Assembly (NCBI GenBank): GCA_013791885.1
Contig: VMSZ01000038.1
Coordinates: 62,001 to 126,000, forward strand
Direction of reading: 5' to 3'
Length of the DNA stretch: 64,000 nt
From: Sulfurimonas sp.
GTDB lineage: Bacteria; Campylobacterota; Campylobacteria; Campylobacterales; Sulfurimonadaceae
Positions 1 through 7,363 of this stretch are shown piece by piece (the stretch's first letter is position 1; the number at the start of each line of letters is the position of its first letter). Made by a program: the position numbers and the translations under genes. A model generated the notes under the pieces. That model searched no databases. It was given only the letters and a program-made list of their open reading frames with translations, and was not told the origin of the DNA.

Positions 1-820
1 GAATGGAAATTCCTTTTTCATCAAACGCAAGTTTTACTTTTTCTGTAAGGTCGAAGTAAACATCCCAGTAGTCATCTGTTTTTACCCATGCGCGTACGGT
101 AAAATTCACGCTGCTTTCCGCCAGAGCACTTACTGCTACAAACGGTTCAGGTTCTGCGAGCACTTTTTCATGAGAGCTTATTATTTGCATAAGTGTCTCT
201 TTCGCAAGTTTTAAATCATCTCCGTATCCAATGCCGAAAGTAAGATCTACGCGGCGCTCAGACTGGCTTGTAAAGTTTGTAATATTGCCTGCAATGATGG
301 CTGAGTTTGGAATGATGATAGCTCTGTTGTCGGCAGGAGTGATGATGGTTGAAAAAAGGTTAATGTTACTTACTTTTCCTGTTGCGCCACCCGCATCAAT
401 AACGTCACCGACTTTAAAAGGGCGAAAGACAATAATAAGAACTGCTGCTCCAATGTTAGAGAGTGTTCCCTGAAGTGCAAGACCAACAGCCAGAGAAGCA
501 GCACCTAAGACGGCTATGAAAGAAGTAGTATTTACTCCCAAAGCATTGAGTGATGCCATTACAACCATGAGCAGGAGCAAGAAGTAGATAAGACTTGAGC
601 CGAACTCAATAAGAGTCTTGTCAACATTTGCCTTATGCATAAAAGCTTTGATAACTTTCGTTACTTTTTTAACGACCCATTTCCCGATAAAAAAAATGAG
701 TAAAGCACCTAAAAGTTTTAAGCCGTATTCACTTGCATAGTTTATTGCAATATCAGCATACTTGTTAACAGTCGTTGCGGTTGCTTTTGTTACTTCCTGG
801 GTTTGGGCTAATGCGTCCAT
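1..820 (-). CDS. MscS-family mechanosensitive channel (3' end off window)
   Basis: The minus frame is open from ATG at 820 to the window edge, about 273 codons. The upstream AAGGACTCCC-type stretch gives a fair ribosome site. The N-terminal third has hydrophobic helices. It is followed by the typical MscS pore and beta-domain region: a Gly/Ala-rich helix (SLAVGLALQGTLSNIGA), then PFKVGDVID and a hydrophobic IIIPNS segment. A soluble alpha/beta C-terminal domain follows. Small MscS proteins are about 275-290 aa, so only a few residues should be missing. The family opens under membrane tension to release solutes on osmotic downshock. It is transcribed away from the neighbours and looks like a single gene. 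Confidence 0.88.
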   Translation of the reverse strand, partial: MDALAQTQEVTKATATTVNKYADIAINYASEYGLKLLGALLIFFIGKWVVKKVTKVIKAFMHKANVDKTLIEFGSSLIYFLLLLMVVMASLNALGVNTTSFIAVLGAASLAVGLALQGTLSNIGAAVLIIVFRPFKVGDVIDAGGATGKVSNINLFSTIITPADNRAIIIPNSAIIAGNITNFTSQSERRVDLTFGIGYGDDLKLAKETLMQIISSHEKVLAEPEPFVAVSALAESSVNFTVRAWVKTDDYWDVYFDLTEKVKLAFDEKGISI

Positions 821-865
821 GGGAGTCCTTTTTTGGCGGAATTATAGCAGTAAATGGTAAAAAGT

Positions 866-1198
866 CTAGAGAGCCTTAGAATGATAGAGGGTATCTATAT
901 GTCTGCTTATAAAGTGATAACTGTTTTTGTACGGTGACGTTATTCTGTATAAAAGAGGTCTGTATTTGAGGTAAGTACTCCACGCTTTTTTACTCGGATT
1001 TTCACGGCCGAGTTTGATGAGTTCAAAAGAGACTGCTGCGTTTATGAAACCTTTGAGCAAAAACACTTCCTCATCTTTTTCAAAACGGCGCGGAAACCAG
1101 ATCTCTTCAAGCGCTTCATGTGCGTCGTAGTAGCGTTTTTCATTTAGGCAGAGCATAAACTCTTCTAAAAGTTTTTCATGTTTAGAGAGCATCTTCAT
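866..1198 (-). CDS. DUF309-like small helical protein
   Basis: A 110-residue protein with no signal peptide. The segment YYDAHEALEEIW (about residues 23-34), followed by a second conserved helix LLKGFINAAVSFELIKLGR, matches the pattern of the DUF309 family, whose function is not established. Its start overlaps the end of the upstream rhodanese-like gene by 17 bases, so the two are probably co-transcribed. A second ATG two codons in (1192) is an alternative start. Family assignment is from motif memory only. Confidence 0.62.
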   Translation of the reverse strand: MKMLSKHEKLLEEFMLCLNEKRYYDAHEALEEIWFPRRFEKDEEVFLLKGFINAAVSFELIKLGRENPSKKAWSTYLKYRPLLYRITSPYKNSYHFISRHIDTLYHSKAL

Positions 1199-1502
1199 CC
1201 ATTAGCATCATATTCTTCCTCCAGTAACCTCTGCCGCCTTTGAGTGAAATACAGTGATACTCCGGAAATTTTTCTTTGTACTCTTTAAGTCTGTCAAGTG
1301 TTGCTTTGCCGCTGTCGCAGTAAAAAACAAAGACACTCCCTTTTGGGTAATTTTTGAGTTCAAAAGGATTATAGGTAGTCGTGTTCGCTTTTTCTATGGG
1401 GGAGAGTATTGTGTCTATGAGAATAACAGCAATGCCCTCTTTTTCAAGTTTGGCTTTATGCTGTAAAAATTCTTTTTGTGTCCATTCGTTTGGATAGTTC
1501 AA
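1182..1502 (-). CDS. Rhodanese-like domain protein
   Basis: A 106-residue single-domain protein. The central VFYCDSGKAT loop puts a cysteine where rhodaneses carry the persulfide-forming residue, and the later GGRGYW segment resembles the usual strand-turn after the active-site loop. Single-domain rhodaneses move sulfane sulfur in the cytoplasm. In a sulfur-oxidising lineage such a role is plausible but not shown here. First gene of a two-gene unit with the DUF309-like protein. The fold call is moderately secure, the substrate unknown. Confidence 0.6.
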   Translation of the reverse strand: MNYPNEWTQKEFLQHKAKLEKEGIAVILIDTILSPIEKANTTTYNPFELKNYPKGSVFVFYCDSGKATLDRLKEYKEKFPEYHCISLKGGRGYWRKNMMLMDEDAL

Positions 1503-1559
1503 TGTGCAAACCTCTTATAGTGTGAGAGCAATTATATAAGAGGAAGTTTTAGGAGCAGA

Positions 1560-2300
1560 TTAAGCTTTCTTGGACGTGAGTAAAACTAGGACAGCACTAA
1601 GAAAAGCGCCTAAAAAGACTATGGTGTAGCCTGTGGGCAAATCATAATAGTATGAGAGTACGATGGCTGCACTGCTAAAACTCCATCCAAAAGCAAAACT
1701 TCCAAAAAGGGGATGTTTTAAATTAAGTGAAGTTGCCATGAGTGCTGGAGCAATGAGTAAAACAAACACCACTAACACACCCGCTAACGCGACAGAAGAG
1801 GTTACTGTTATTGCAAGAAGGGAGAAAAACGCAAGCTCTTTGACAAAACCTGTAAGCCTTGGGTAAACCTTCCAAAGTGCTAAAGCGATAAGGGCGTAAA
1901 TGAGCGCGCTTTTGAGTACTTCATCCAAAGGAGTAAAGAGAATGTCACTCGCAAGAAGTGATTTGAAATGCTCCATTCCCTCAGCAGAATTAGCAAGAAC
2001 CATCATAATACCGCTTGCACCGAGGACATAAAGTATGCCAATGAAGGCTTCTAGTTTAAGTTCTCGTTGTGAAGCAAAAGCAATGAGAAACGCGCTTAAA
2101 AGTGCGAAACTCAGCGTTAAAACATAAAAATACTCATGATGGAAATAGCCAAGACTGATGGACGAACCAAGCGCCGCAAACTGAGCAATGGCAAGGTCGG
2201 TAAAAATGATGCCGCGTTTAAGAATGCCCATGCCAAAGTAGGAGTGGAGCATGACGAGGACAAAAACAAGCGCCAAAGGAACAAGTAAAATATCTATCAT
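1560..2300 (-). CDS. znuB: Metal (zinc-type) ABC transporter permease
   Basis: A 246-residue, very hydrophobic protein with about seven or eight membrane spans, of the ABC-3 family (ZnuB/MntB type). Typical features are the IIFTDLAIAQFAALGSS stretch near residue 35 and the ALAGVLVVFVLLIAPA segment near residue 180. It forms the inner-membrane channel for a divalent metal handed over by the upstream binding protein. Its ATG overlaps the stop of znuA by four bases, indicating translational coupling. No ATPase (ZnuC) gene is adjacent on either side, so the ATPase must be encoded elsewhere. Zinc rather than manganese is inferred from the neighbouring His-rich proteins. Confidence 0.85.
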   Translation of the reverse strand: MIDILLVPLALVFVLVMLHSYFGMGILKRGIIFTDLAIAQFAALGSSISLGYFHHEYFYVLTLSFALLSAFLIAFASQRELKLEAFIGILYVLGASGIMMVLANSAEGMEHFKSLLASDILFTPLDEVLKSALIYALIALALWKVYPRLTGFVKELAFFSLLAITVTSSVALAGVLVVFVLLIAPALMATSLNLKHPLFGSFAFGWSFSSAAIVLSYYYDLPTGYTIVFLGAFLSAVLVLLTSKKA

Positions 2301-3172
2301 TTGATAGCTCCCGTGAGATAATCAAACAAAGATTTTAAATCTTCTATATTTTCAAGCGCACCGATATCATGAGGCATAAGAACTATGGGGATGCCTGTTT
2401 TTTCACTGATAAACGCAGCCGTTTTTGTGGAGTGGTAAACGTCATGTAAAACGCAGCAGGGCTTCTCTTTTTTGATGAGTTCTATGAGCTCTAAAGTGTG
2501 GCGAGAACTTGGCGGAATTCCAGGAAGCGGCTCGATTGTGCCGATGCTCTGAAGGCCGTATGTCTTGTTGAAATATGCCAGATTGTCGTGAAACTGGATA
2601 ACTTTTTTGCCTTTTTTTTCAGCCATTTTTGTTTTCCAAATCGCTATATTTTTACTCCATTCTTCAGTAAACGCAGCGTAGTTTGTCTCGTAAATCGCCT
2701 GATGCTCGGCATCGATTGAGATGAGAAACTCCTCAATTGTTTTGGCTAAAATCAAAATATTTTCAGGAGCAAGGTGAAAATGCGGATTGCCGTCAGGATG
2801 CACGTCGCCGCCGCTTCTATCTACACTTTTTGGTTTTAAGATGAGCTCTACATGGTGCGAAAGATTTAAAAATGTCGGCGCATTAGGCTGCGTTTTTGGG
2901 TTTGCCGCACGGTTGATAAGCGGCGGCAGCCAACCGATTTCCAGCTGAGCACCGTTCATAATAAGCGCATCTGCGTTTCTCATCTTTGCAATGAGCGAAG
3001 GTCTAGGCACCACAAAATGCGGATCCCAATTGCCATTAGCTAAAACAACGGTGTCAATATGTTCCCCGCCAATACTCTTCGTAATAGCCCCAATAAAAGG
3101 ATAACTCACAGCAATGCTCATGTGGGCGAAAAGTGTGAAGGGAAGTAAAAAGAGAAGTAACAATTTGTTCAT
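2297..3172 (-). CDS. znuA: Zinc-type ABC substrate-binding protein
   Basis: A 291-residue periplasmic protein with an N-terminal Sec signal (MNKLLLLFLLPFTLFA). It belongs to the cluster A-I metal-binding proteins. Candidate ligands lie in HPDGNPHFHL (about residues 123-132), IQFHDN and the PHD near the end. It lacks the long His-rich loop of enterobacterial ZnuA. It captures the metal in the periplasm and delivers it to the permease encoded directly downstream. It follows the outer-membrane barrel gene, with a REP-type palindrome pair in the gap, so barrel, binding protein and permease probably act as one uptake line. Confidence 0.87.
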   Translation of the reverse strand: MNKLLLLFLLPFTLFAHMSIAVSYPFIGAITKSIGGEHIDTVVLANGNWDPHFVVPRPSLIAKMRNADALIMNGAQLEIGWLPPLINRAANPKTQPNAPTFLNLSHHVELILKPKSVDRSGGDVHPDGNPHFHLAPENILILAKTIEEFLISIDAEHQAIYETNYAAFTEEWSKNIAIWKTKMAEKKGKKVIQFHDNLAYFNKTYGLQSIGTIEPLPGIPPSSRHTLELIELIKKEKPCCVLHDVYHSTKTAAFISEKTGIPIVLMPHDIGALENIEDLKSLFDYLTGAIK

Positions 3173-3199
3173 AAAGTGTCCTTTTTTTGTGTCTATGCA

Positions 3200-3277
3200 T
3201 TCCCACGCAGAGCGTGGGAACGAGAGCGAGAGGGACTTTGGTTAAAAACCTTCTCGCTCCCATGCTCCGCGTGGGAG
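3200..3277. repeat. Paired inverted REP-type palindromes
   Basis: Two palindromes face each other: 3200-3220 (TTCCCACGC, AGA, GCGTGGGAA) and 3257-3277 (CTCCCATGC, TCC, GCGTGGGAG), separated by 36 bases. The same pair with nearly identical arms is found at 40059-40112. This is the layout of REP/BIME elements, mobilised in trans by REP-associated tyrosine transposases; no such transposase gene is in the window. The pair sits in the barrel-znuA gap and may modulate mRNA stability or read-through. Confidence 0.85.
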
Positions 3278-3292
3278 TGGCTCGTTCCTCGC

Positions 3293-4579
3293 TTAAAAGC
3301 TATGTGCTCCGTGTGCGCCGATAGAGATGTTGGCTTGCAGCATAATCGTGTCTACCTGCTGGCGCTCATCATCGGCGTTGTAGAGAGCATTATTTCTGTC
3401 GTATTGCAATCTGAATCTTGCAAATTCGCTTGTAGAGTACTCAAGCATCGCAGAATATTTGTCTAAATTTTCCGGTGCAAACGCAGGTGTTCCCGCACTT
3501 TTTTCAATGTCGTTTTGGTAGATGGTATCATATCTTGCGCCGACTTTCCAGTTTTTGTCATAGGCATAGACGAGTTGCGTGTAAAGTCCGCTTTGCTCTT
3601 TTGTCAAATCAACGGCAGTTGAGGCCAATGTAGTTGGATTGATGGCGTATTGCGTTCCTTCCATCTTTCTGCTGAGCAGTTCACTCTGCCAAGTCAAAGA
3701 GCTGTAGGAGTCAAAAAAGTGTTTCACGACCAAATCCGCTCCATAAAGCGTGCTGTCCCCGCTAAATGCGTGCGCTCCTTCTTCATCTTCGGTATGGTCA
3801 AGGCGTGAGCTTCCTTTTGCATAAGAGAGACCGCCTAAGATAGTTGTCTCACCAATATCAAAAGAGGTTTTTGCATAGGCCACAAAAAGAGAGGGTGCAT
3901 CGGCTGATTCTAAATGCGGGTTTGCTGCGTTTAAATCATCGAGATGAATACTTTGATTTCCAAACATCTGCTCATTTTCACCCTGAAGCACTTCGGCTCC
4001 TACCATAAAGTAGGTATCAGTAGGTGCTGTCCACTGGAGTTGTGCGCCTGTTTCGTTGATACCGTGCATTCCTAAAAATGTTTCATAGACAAGCGGCATG
4101 TCATTAAAGCTCCATGCGTGGTGGTGTTGCTCGTTTAAGTAACCGAAGTTGGAGTTAAATTTTCCGCCTTTTGCACGAAGACCGTTTCCAAGTGCTGTAG
4201 ATGTGAAGAAAAGCTCTTCTATCTCAACGCCGTTTTCGCTAAAGTGAAAAACGCCGTCCATAGTAAAAAACGGGTCAACTGAGCTTGAGAGAACCAGCTC
4301 GGCATAGTTGAGGTTAAAGCCGTTGTCGGCGTTGTAAACGGCGTGAGATGTGTCTCCATGGTCGTGTGAACCAAGAAGCCCGTGCGCTACTCCCGGAACT
4401 TCAAGCCCCACAACTTCATCATCGCTCACACTTCTGCTTACTACAGAAGCGTCCATAACCAAAGAGATGTCAGGGATAAACTTTGACTGCTCGAAAGTTC
4501 TTTTTTCAACCGGAAGCACATCTGCTGCTCCAAACGCAAGGCTTGCGCATAATGCGCTTGATAGTAATATTTTTTTCAT
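3293..4579 (-). CDS. His-rich outer-membrane beta-barrel (zinc-uptake associated)
   Basis: A 428-residue protein with a Sec signal (MKKILLSSALCASLAFGA). The rest is porin-like: alternating beta-strand pattern with many aromatic residues and a final strand ending in SF after HGAH. No TonB box or plug domain is visible, so it looks like a porin-type barrel rather than a TonB receptor. His clusters (SHDHGDTSHA near residues 89-98 and EQHHHAW near 150) suggest metal binding at loops. It lies upstream of znuA and znuB on the same strand and downstream of a small Cys/His protein. Metal passage across the outer membrane is inference from context. Confidence 0.75.
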   Translation of the reverse strand: MKKILLSSALCASLAFGAADVLPVEKRTFEQSKFIPDISLVMDASVVSRSVSDDEVVGLEVPGVAHGLLGSHDHGDTSHAVYNADNGFNLNYAELVLSSSVDPFFTMDGVFHFSENGVEIEELFFTSTALGNGLRAKGGKFNSNFGYLNEQHHHAWSFNDMPLVYETFLGMHGINETGAQLQWTAPTDTYFMVGAEVLQGENEQMFGNQSIHLDDLNAANPHLESADAPSLFVAYAKTSFDIGETTILGGLSYAKGSSRLDHTEDEEGAHAFSGDSTLYGADLVVKHFFDSYSSLTWQSELLSRKMEGTQYAINPTTLASTAVDLTKEQSGLYTQLVYAYDKNWKVGARYDTIYQNDIEKSAGTPAFAPENLDKYSAMLEYSTSEFARFRLQYDRNNALYNADDERQQVDTIMLQANISIGAHGAHSF

Positions 4580-4607
4580 AAGTATCCTAAATCATATTAT
4601 ATTAGAC

Positions 4608-4689
4608 GCTAGAATGGGCAAAGCTCATTCTAGCGGCAGGGACAAAATGTCCCTTGCAACCCCCTAAAGCTACCTGTATTTTATACAGG
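4608..4689 (+). repeat. Structured intergenic repeat family A, copy 1
   Basis: Three hairpins in a row. Hairpin 1 (4608-4634) has arms GCTAGAATG/CATTCTAGC around GGC AAA GCT. The core GGCAGGGAC..TGTCCC..CCCCCTAAAGCTA (4635-4672) includes hairpin 2. Hairpin 3 (4673-4689) is CCTGTAT TTT ATACAGG. The core recurs at 34121-34160 and, inverted, at 41832-41874 and 47979-48014, while hairpins 1 and 3 have different but self-complementary sequences. It sits upstream of the barrel gene. Confidence 0.85.
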
Positions 4690-4748
4690 AGATAAAGAAC
4701 ATTTACAGTGAGGGTATGCAAAAACAAAAGGTTTGTTTTTTTTTGGAT

Positions 4749-5018
4749 TTAGGAAACTAGAGGCGGGGCGTTTGCCTGATTTGCGGTTTTTTTGCTAAAC
4801 GCAGTGAATGTTTGGGATGTAAGAGAAATGGATTCAAATTTATAAACAAGAGGTTCTTCAAACGCAACGATAATATCGCCAGAAACAGAGTGGTGATCGA
4901 CAATACAGACACTACAAGCAGTGCTGTCGTGAGCGCCTTTTATATGCTCCAATTGGTGCAAGGCAGTCAGCGAAGTGGCAATGACAAAAAGTACGGAGAA
5001 GAGTAGTCTTAGTTTCAT
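4749..5018 (-). CDS. Small exported Cys/His protein upstream of the zinc barrel
   Basis: An 89-residue protein beginning with a hydrophobic signal or anchor (MKLRLLFSVLFVIATSLTALH). It continues with HQLEHIKGAH and a CSVCIVDHH motif, and ends in an APP tail. The layout is reminiscent of DUF2946-type proteins that accompany outer-membrane metal receptors, but I cannot confirm the family. It is first in the apparent zinc operon (small protein, barrel, ZnuA, ZnuB). A role in sensing or handling metal in the periplasm is a guess from the Cys-x2-Cys and His residues. Confidence 0.55.
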   Translation of the reverse strand: MKLRLLFSVLFVIATSLTALHQLEHIKGAHDSTACSVCIVDHHSVSGDIIVAFEEPLVYKFESISLTSQTFTAFSKKTANQANAPPLVS

Positions 5019-5052
5019 GGGCGCAATTTTAGCACACTTTACTTTGAGAAAC

Positions 5053-5068
5053 GCACAAGGGATTGTGC
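5053..5068. terminator. Perfect 6-bp inverted repeat between thpR and the zinc operon
   Basis: GCACAA GGGA TTGTGC lies immediately after the thpR stop codon and about 35 bases upstream of the small zinc-operon gene. Only a short GTTT follows on the minus strand, so it is a weak terminator candidate. It could equally be an operator for the zinc genes. Confidence 0.35.
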
Positions 5069-5578
5069 TTAATTGTTGGAGTTAAACTCTTTGAGAGATT
5101 CGTAGCGCACACCCTCAGGGGTGAAATTGCTTTGCATAAGGTGGATGCTTGCGCTGAGTTGACCGAGCTTTACACCGGCATATTTGTCTAAAGTTTTTTC
5201 AAAAAGCTCTGTGTCAGAAATCTTTTTCATTCGCATAAGCGTCACATGAGGGACAAATTTTGCAGCTTCCAAACGCGAAAAATATTTGCTCAGTCTAGCC
5301 CGAAACTCGAGAAGTTCTTCACTCTGCGTTTGGGCAAAAAGAATATTGTTATGTTTAAAATACGAAAGGGAAACAAGTTCGGACGGCGCTATTTTTTCAA
5401 TCTCTTTTGGCATAAGCTCCAAGACTTCATCAGGCGTGTAGAAATCGCCAAAAAAACAAAGGGTGAGGTGGAGGTTTTCTTCCCTCGTCCATTTTCCCTC
5501 TATAAGCCCCTCAAAGTCAGCCTTAATCGAATCATACGCATAAAGTTCTGCTTTGAGAGCCAAAAAAAGCCTGCTCAA
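5069..5578 (-). CDS. thpR: RNA 2',3'-cyclic phosphodiesterase (LigT/ThpR family)
   Basis: 169 residues with the two diagnostic HxTx motifs of the 2H phosphoesterases: HLTLCFFGD near residue 37 and HVTLMRM near residue 115. These histidines hydrolyse 2',3'-cyclic phosphates; ThpR-type enzymes open such termini on RNA. Length and spacing between motifs fit the family. It starts right after the stop of the BFD-like ferredoxin gene with no gap, so they share a transcript; no functional link between the two is obvious. Confidence 0.85.
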   Translation of the reverse strand: MSRLFLALKAELYAYDSIKADFEGLIEGKWTREENLHLTLCFFGDFYTPDEVLELMPKEIEKIAPSELVSLSYFKHNNILFAQTQSEELLEFRARLSKYFSRLEAAKFVPHVTLMRMKKISDTELFEKTLDKYAGVKLGQLSASIHLMQSNFTPEGVRYESLKEFNSNN

Positions 5579-5773
5579 TTATACTTCTTCTAAAGCTCTT
5601 TTGATGGCTGCATGGAGTGGTAAATCTACTTTGTCGCACTCATCTTCCAAACAACACTCACACGTCGTTCCGGCATCTGTTTCGTCCATAATGGCTTTTA
5701 AATCGTTTCCATGTTTCTTTACAGCAGCTTTTACGGCGTCGAAATCTACCTCGTTACAATCACATACCAACAT
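5579..5773 (-). CDS. BFD-type [2Fe-2S] small protein
   Basis: 64 residues. The N-terminal VCDCNEV and the later CECCLEDEC supply cysteines for a BFD-like [2Fe-2S] cluster, as in bacterioferritin-associated ferredoxin and the NirB/CopZ-type domains. Such proteins transfer electrons or iron-sulfur clusters in the cytoplasm. It is first of two genes ahead of thpR. The extra cysteines (five in the second group, if the neighbour is counted) differ from the minimal pattern, so the exact ligand set is uncertain. Confidence 0.72.
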   Translation of the reverse strand: MLVCDCNEVDFDAVKAAVKKHGNDLKAIMDETDAGTTCECCLEDECDKVDLPLHAAIKRALEEV

Positions 5774-5920
5774 AGCAAATCCTTTTTTTGTTTTATTGTA
5801 GCCCTCTTGGACTTAAGTCTCACTGTTAAAAATAGACTCATAAAAAGGTTAAATTTTAATCATATAAGCACAGATGATAAAAAATATAAGAGATATAATT
5901 TTCAAAATGAGGAGCAGATT

Positions 5921-6784
5921 ATGAAAGAATATTTAGAAATTTTTACAAAAAACCAAGATAAGATTGAGTCATTTATAGAAGAGACACTTGAGAGTGTCGG
6001 TTCTCTTACTGAGAGTGAAGATGAGAAATACAAAAAACTTTTTAAAGCTTTCCCCTCGTTAGAACTTATTTATGTCGTATGCAGCGGAAATAAAGAGCAG
6101 ATTTCTCCTAATATTTACAGAAATAAAATAGATGAGAATGAGAAAAATAAAGACAGAACCTACCTGCTTGAGAGACTCAAAATAAAAGAGAACGGGTTTG
6201 CCTTTGCACAGCCGTATCAGAGCTCGGCCACTTCAAATGTCTGTATTACGGTTTCAAAAAAAGAGGGACCGCTGATTGTTTTTATGGACTTACAGTTAGA
6301 AGTGCTCCTTGAGCGTTTGGGGATTATAGAAAAGCATCATTTTTTTAGCAGTATCACAAAAACTTTTTATCTGCTAGCGGGTTATTTTATGATGTTTCTC
6401 TCAGGTGTTGCAATTTTTTATGCAGGGCATGATTTTGTGAGCAATCTTCTCGAGTCAAAGCTTAGCATTGACACCATATTTAAACCTATTATCGCCGCGA
6501 CCTTGGGACTTGCAATTTTTGACCTTGCTAAAACTATTCTCGAGCAGGAAGTCTATTACAAAAGCTACATCAAAGACTCTAAGATTGAGATAAAAACGCT
6601 GACAAAATTTTTAGTAACTATTCTTATAGCACTCTCTATTGAGACGCTTATGGTTGTCTTTAAAATTGCCATAGAAAATTATGACAAGATGGTAAACGCG
6701 CTTTATTTGATGATGGGAACGTCGATGTTTATCGTCTCACTTGCGTTTATGATTTATATCACTAAAAAAAATAAAGATAAATAA
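5921..6784 (+). CDS. Membrane protein with N-terminal PDC-like sensor domain
   Basis: The frame stays open further upstream, but ATG at 5921 is preceded by GAGGAG at 5909-5914 and gives a sensible 287-residue protein. Residues 1-135 form a PDC-like ligand domain (IYVVCSGNKEQISPN, then DRTYL and a SSATSNVCITVSKK strand). This is followed by about four membrane helices and a short lysine-rich tail. No output domain such as kinase, GGDEF or methyl-accepting region is present, so how a signal would be passed on is unclear. The N-terminal part resembles the C-terminal sensor of the EAL protein at 35193-36377. Confidence 0.7.
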   Translation: MKEYLEIFTKNQDKIESFIEETLESVGSLTESEDEKYKKLFKAFPSLELIYVVCSGNKEQISPNIYRNKIDENEKNKDRTYLLERLKIKENGFAFAQPYQSSATSNVCITVSKKEGPLIVFMDLQLEVLLERLGIIEKHHFFSSITKTFYLLAGYFMMFLSGVAIFYAGHDFVSNLLESKLSIDTIFKPIIAATLGLAIFDLAKTILEQEVYYKSYIKDSKIEIKTLTKFLVTILIALSIETLMVVFKIAIENYDKMVNALYLMMGTSMFIVSLAFMIYITKKNKDK

Positions 6785-6824
6785 CATCATACACTTGGGT
6801 GATGTTTCATCTTTATTTTTACCC

Positions 6825-6885
6825 TACAATATTGTTGCATGAGAATAACTCAAGGTACTTTTAAGAAGTACAAGATGGGGGGGGG
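6825..6885 (+). promoter_or_regulatory. hsp20 promoter, HspR-like half-site and poly-G tract
   Basis: A -10 box TACAAT lies at 6825-6830. ACTCAAG at 6848-6854 is a perfect right half of the HspR operator (HAIR, CTTGAGT-N7-ACTCAAG). The left half at the correct spacing (6834-6840, GTTGCAT) matches at four of seven positions. A tract of nine G residues at 6877-6885 lies in the predicted leader, about 30 bases before the hsp20 start. Heat-shock control is inference. Confidence 0.5.
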
Positions 6886-6915
6886 ACTCATAAATTTGTG
6901 TTGAAGGAGTTAGAT

Positions 6916-7362
6916 ATGTTAATTACAAAATTTGATCCGTTTCAGGATCTTAGAGATCTCAATAAACGATTTCAGTATTTGGGTGGCTCGTCGTTCCCAA
7001 AATTATGGGATACTTCGGATGCTTCTATATCTGGTTTTACACCTGCTATGAACACGAGAGAGGGTGAGTTTGCTTACCACATTGATGTTGATTTGCCTGG
7101 TGTGAAAAAAGAAGACATTAAAGTTGATATTGAAGACAATATGTTGAAAATTTCCGGGGAAAGAAATTTTAAAAAGGAAGTGAAAGAAGAAGATTACTAT
7201 AAAGTAGAAACTTCTTTTGGAAAGTTTGAGAGAAACTTTACACTTCCAAGTAACGTTGATGTCGAAAATATTAAAGCTAGCTCAGAAGACGGTGTGCTTG
7301 AGGTTGTGCTTCCTAAAATTACTGAGAAAAAGAAAGAAACGAAAAAAATAAAAGTGAAATGA
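6916..7362 (+). CDS. Small heat-shock protein, Hsp20 family
   Basis: 148 residues from ATG 6916, which is preceded by AAGGAG at 6904-6909; an upstream GTG in frame is unlikely. The alpha-crystallin domain runs from about residue 45 to 140: FAYHIDVDLPGVKKEDIKVDIEDN, then the GxLxVxLPK-type strand (DGVLEVVLPK), and a C-terminal Lys-rich tail. It is an ATP-independent holdase that keeps unfolding proteins soluble in the cytoplasm. It is followed one base later by a second Hsp20 gene, so the two form an operon. Confidence 0.92.
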   Translation: MLITKFDPFQDLRDLNKRFQYLGGSSFPKLWDTSDASISGFTPAMNTREGEFAYHIDVDLPGVKKEDIKVDIEDNMLKISGERNFKKEVKEEDYYKVETSFGKFERNFTLPSNVDVENIKASSEDGVLEVVLPKITEKKKETKKIKVK

Positions 7363-7363
7363 G

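Noticed and set aside
231-473. 80-codon open frame on the plus strand inside the MscS-like gene
   Set aside because: The opposite frame gives a clear MscS protein across the whole region; the plus frame is a shadow.
3176-3466. 96-codon plus-strand frame across the REP pair and barrel end
   Set aside because: It translates the palindromes and the antisense of a clear barrel gene; no ribosome site or family likeness.
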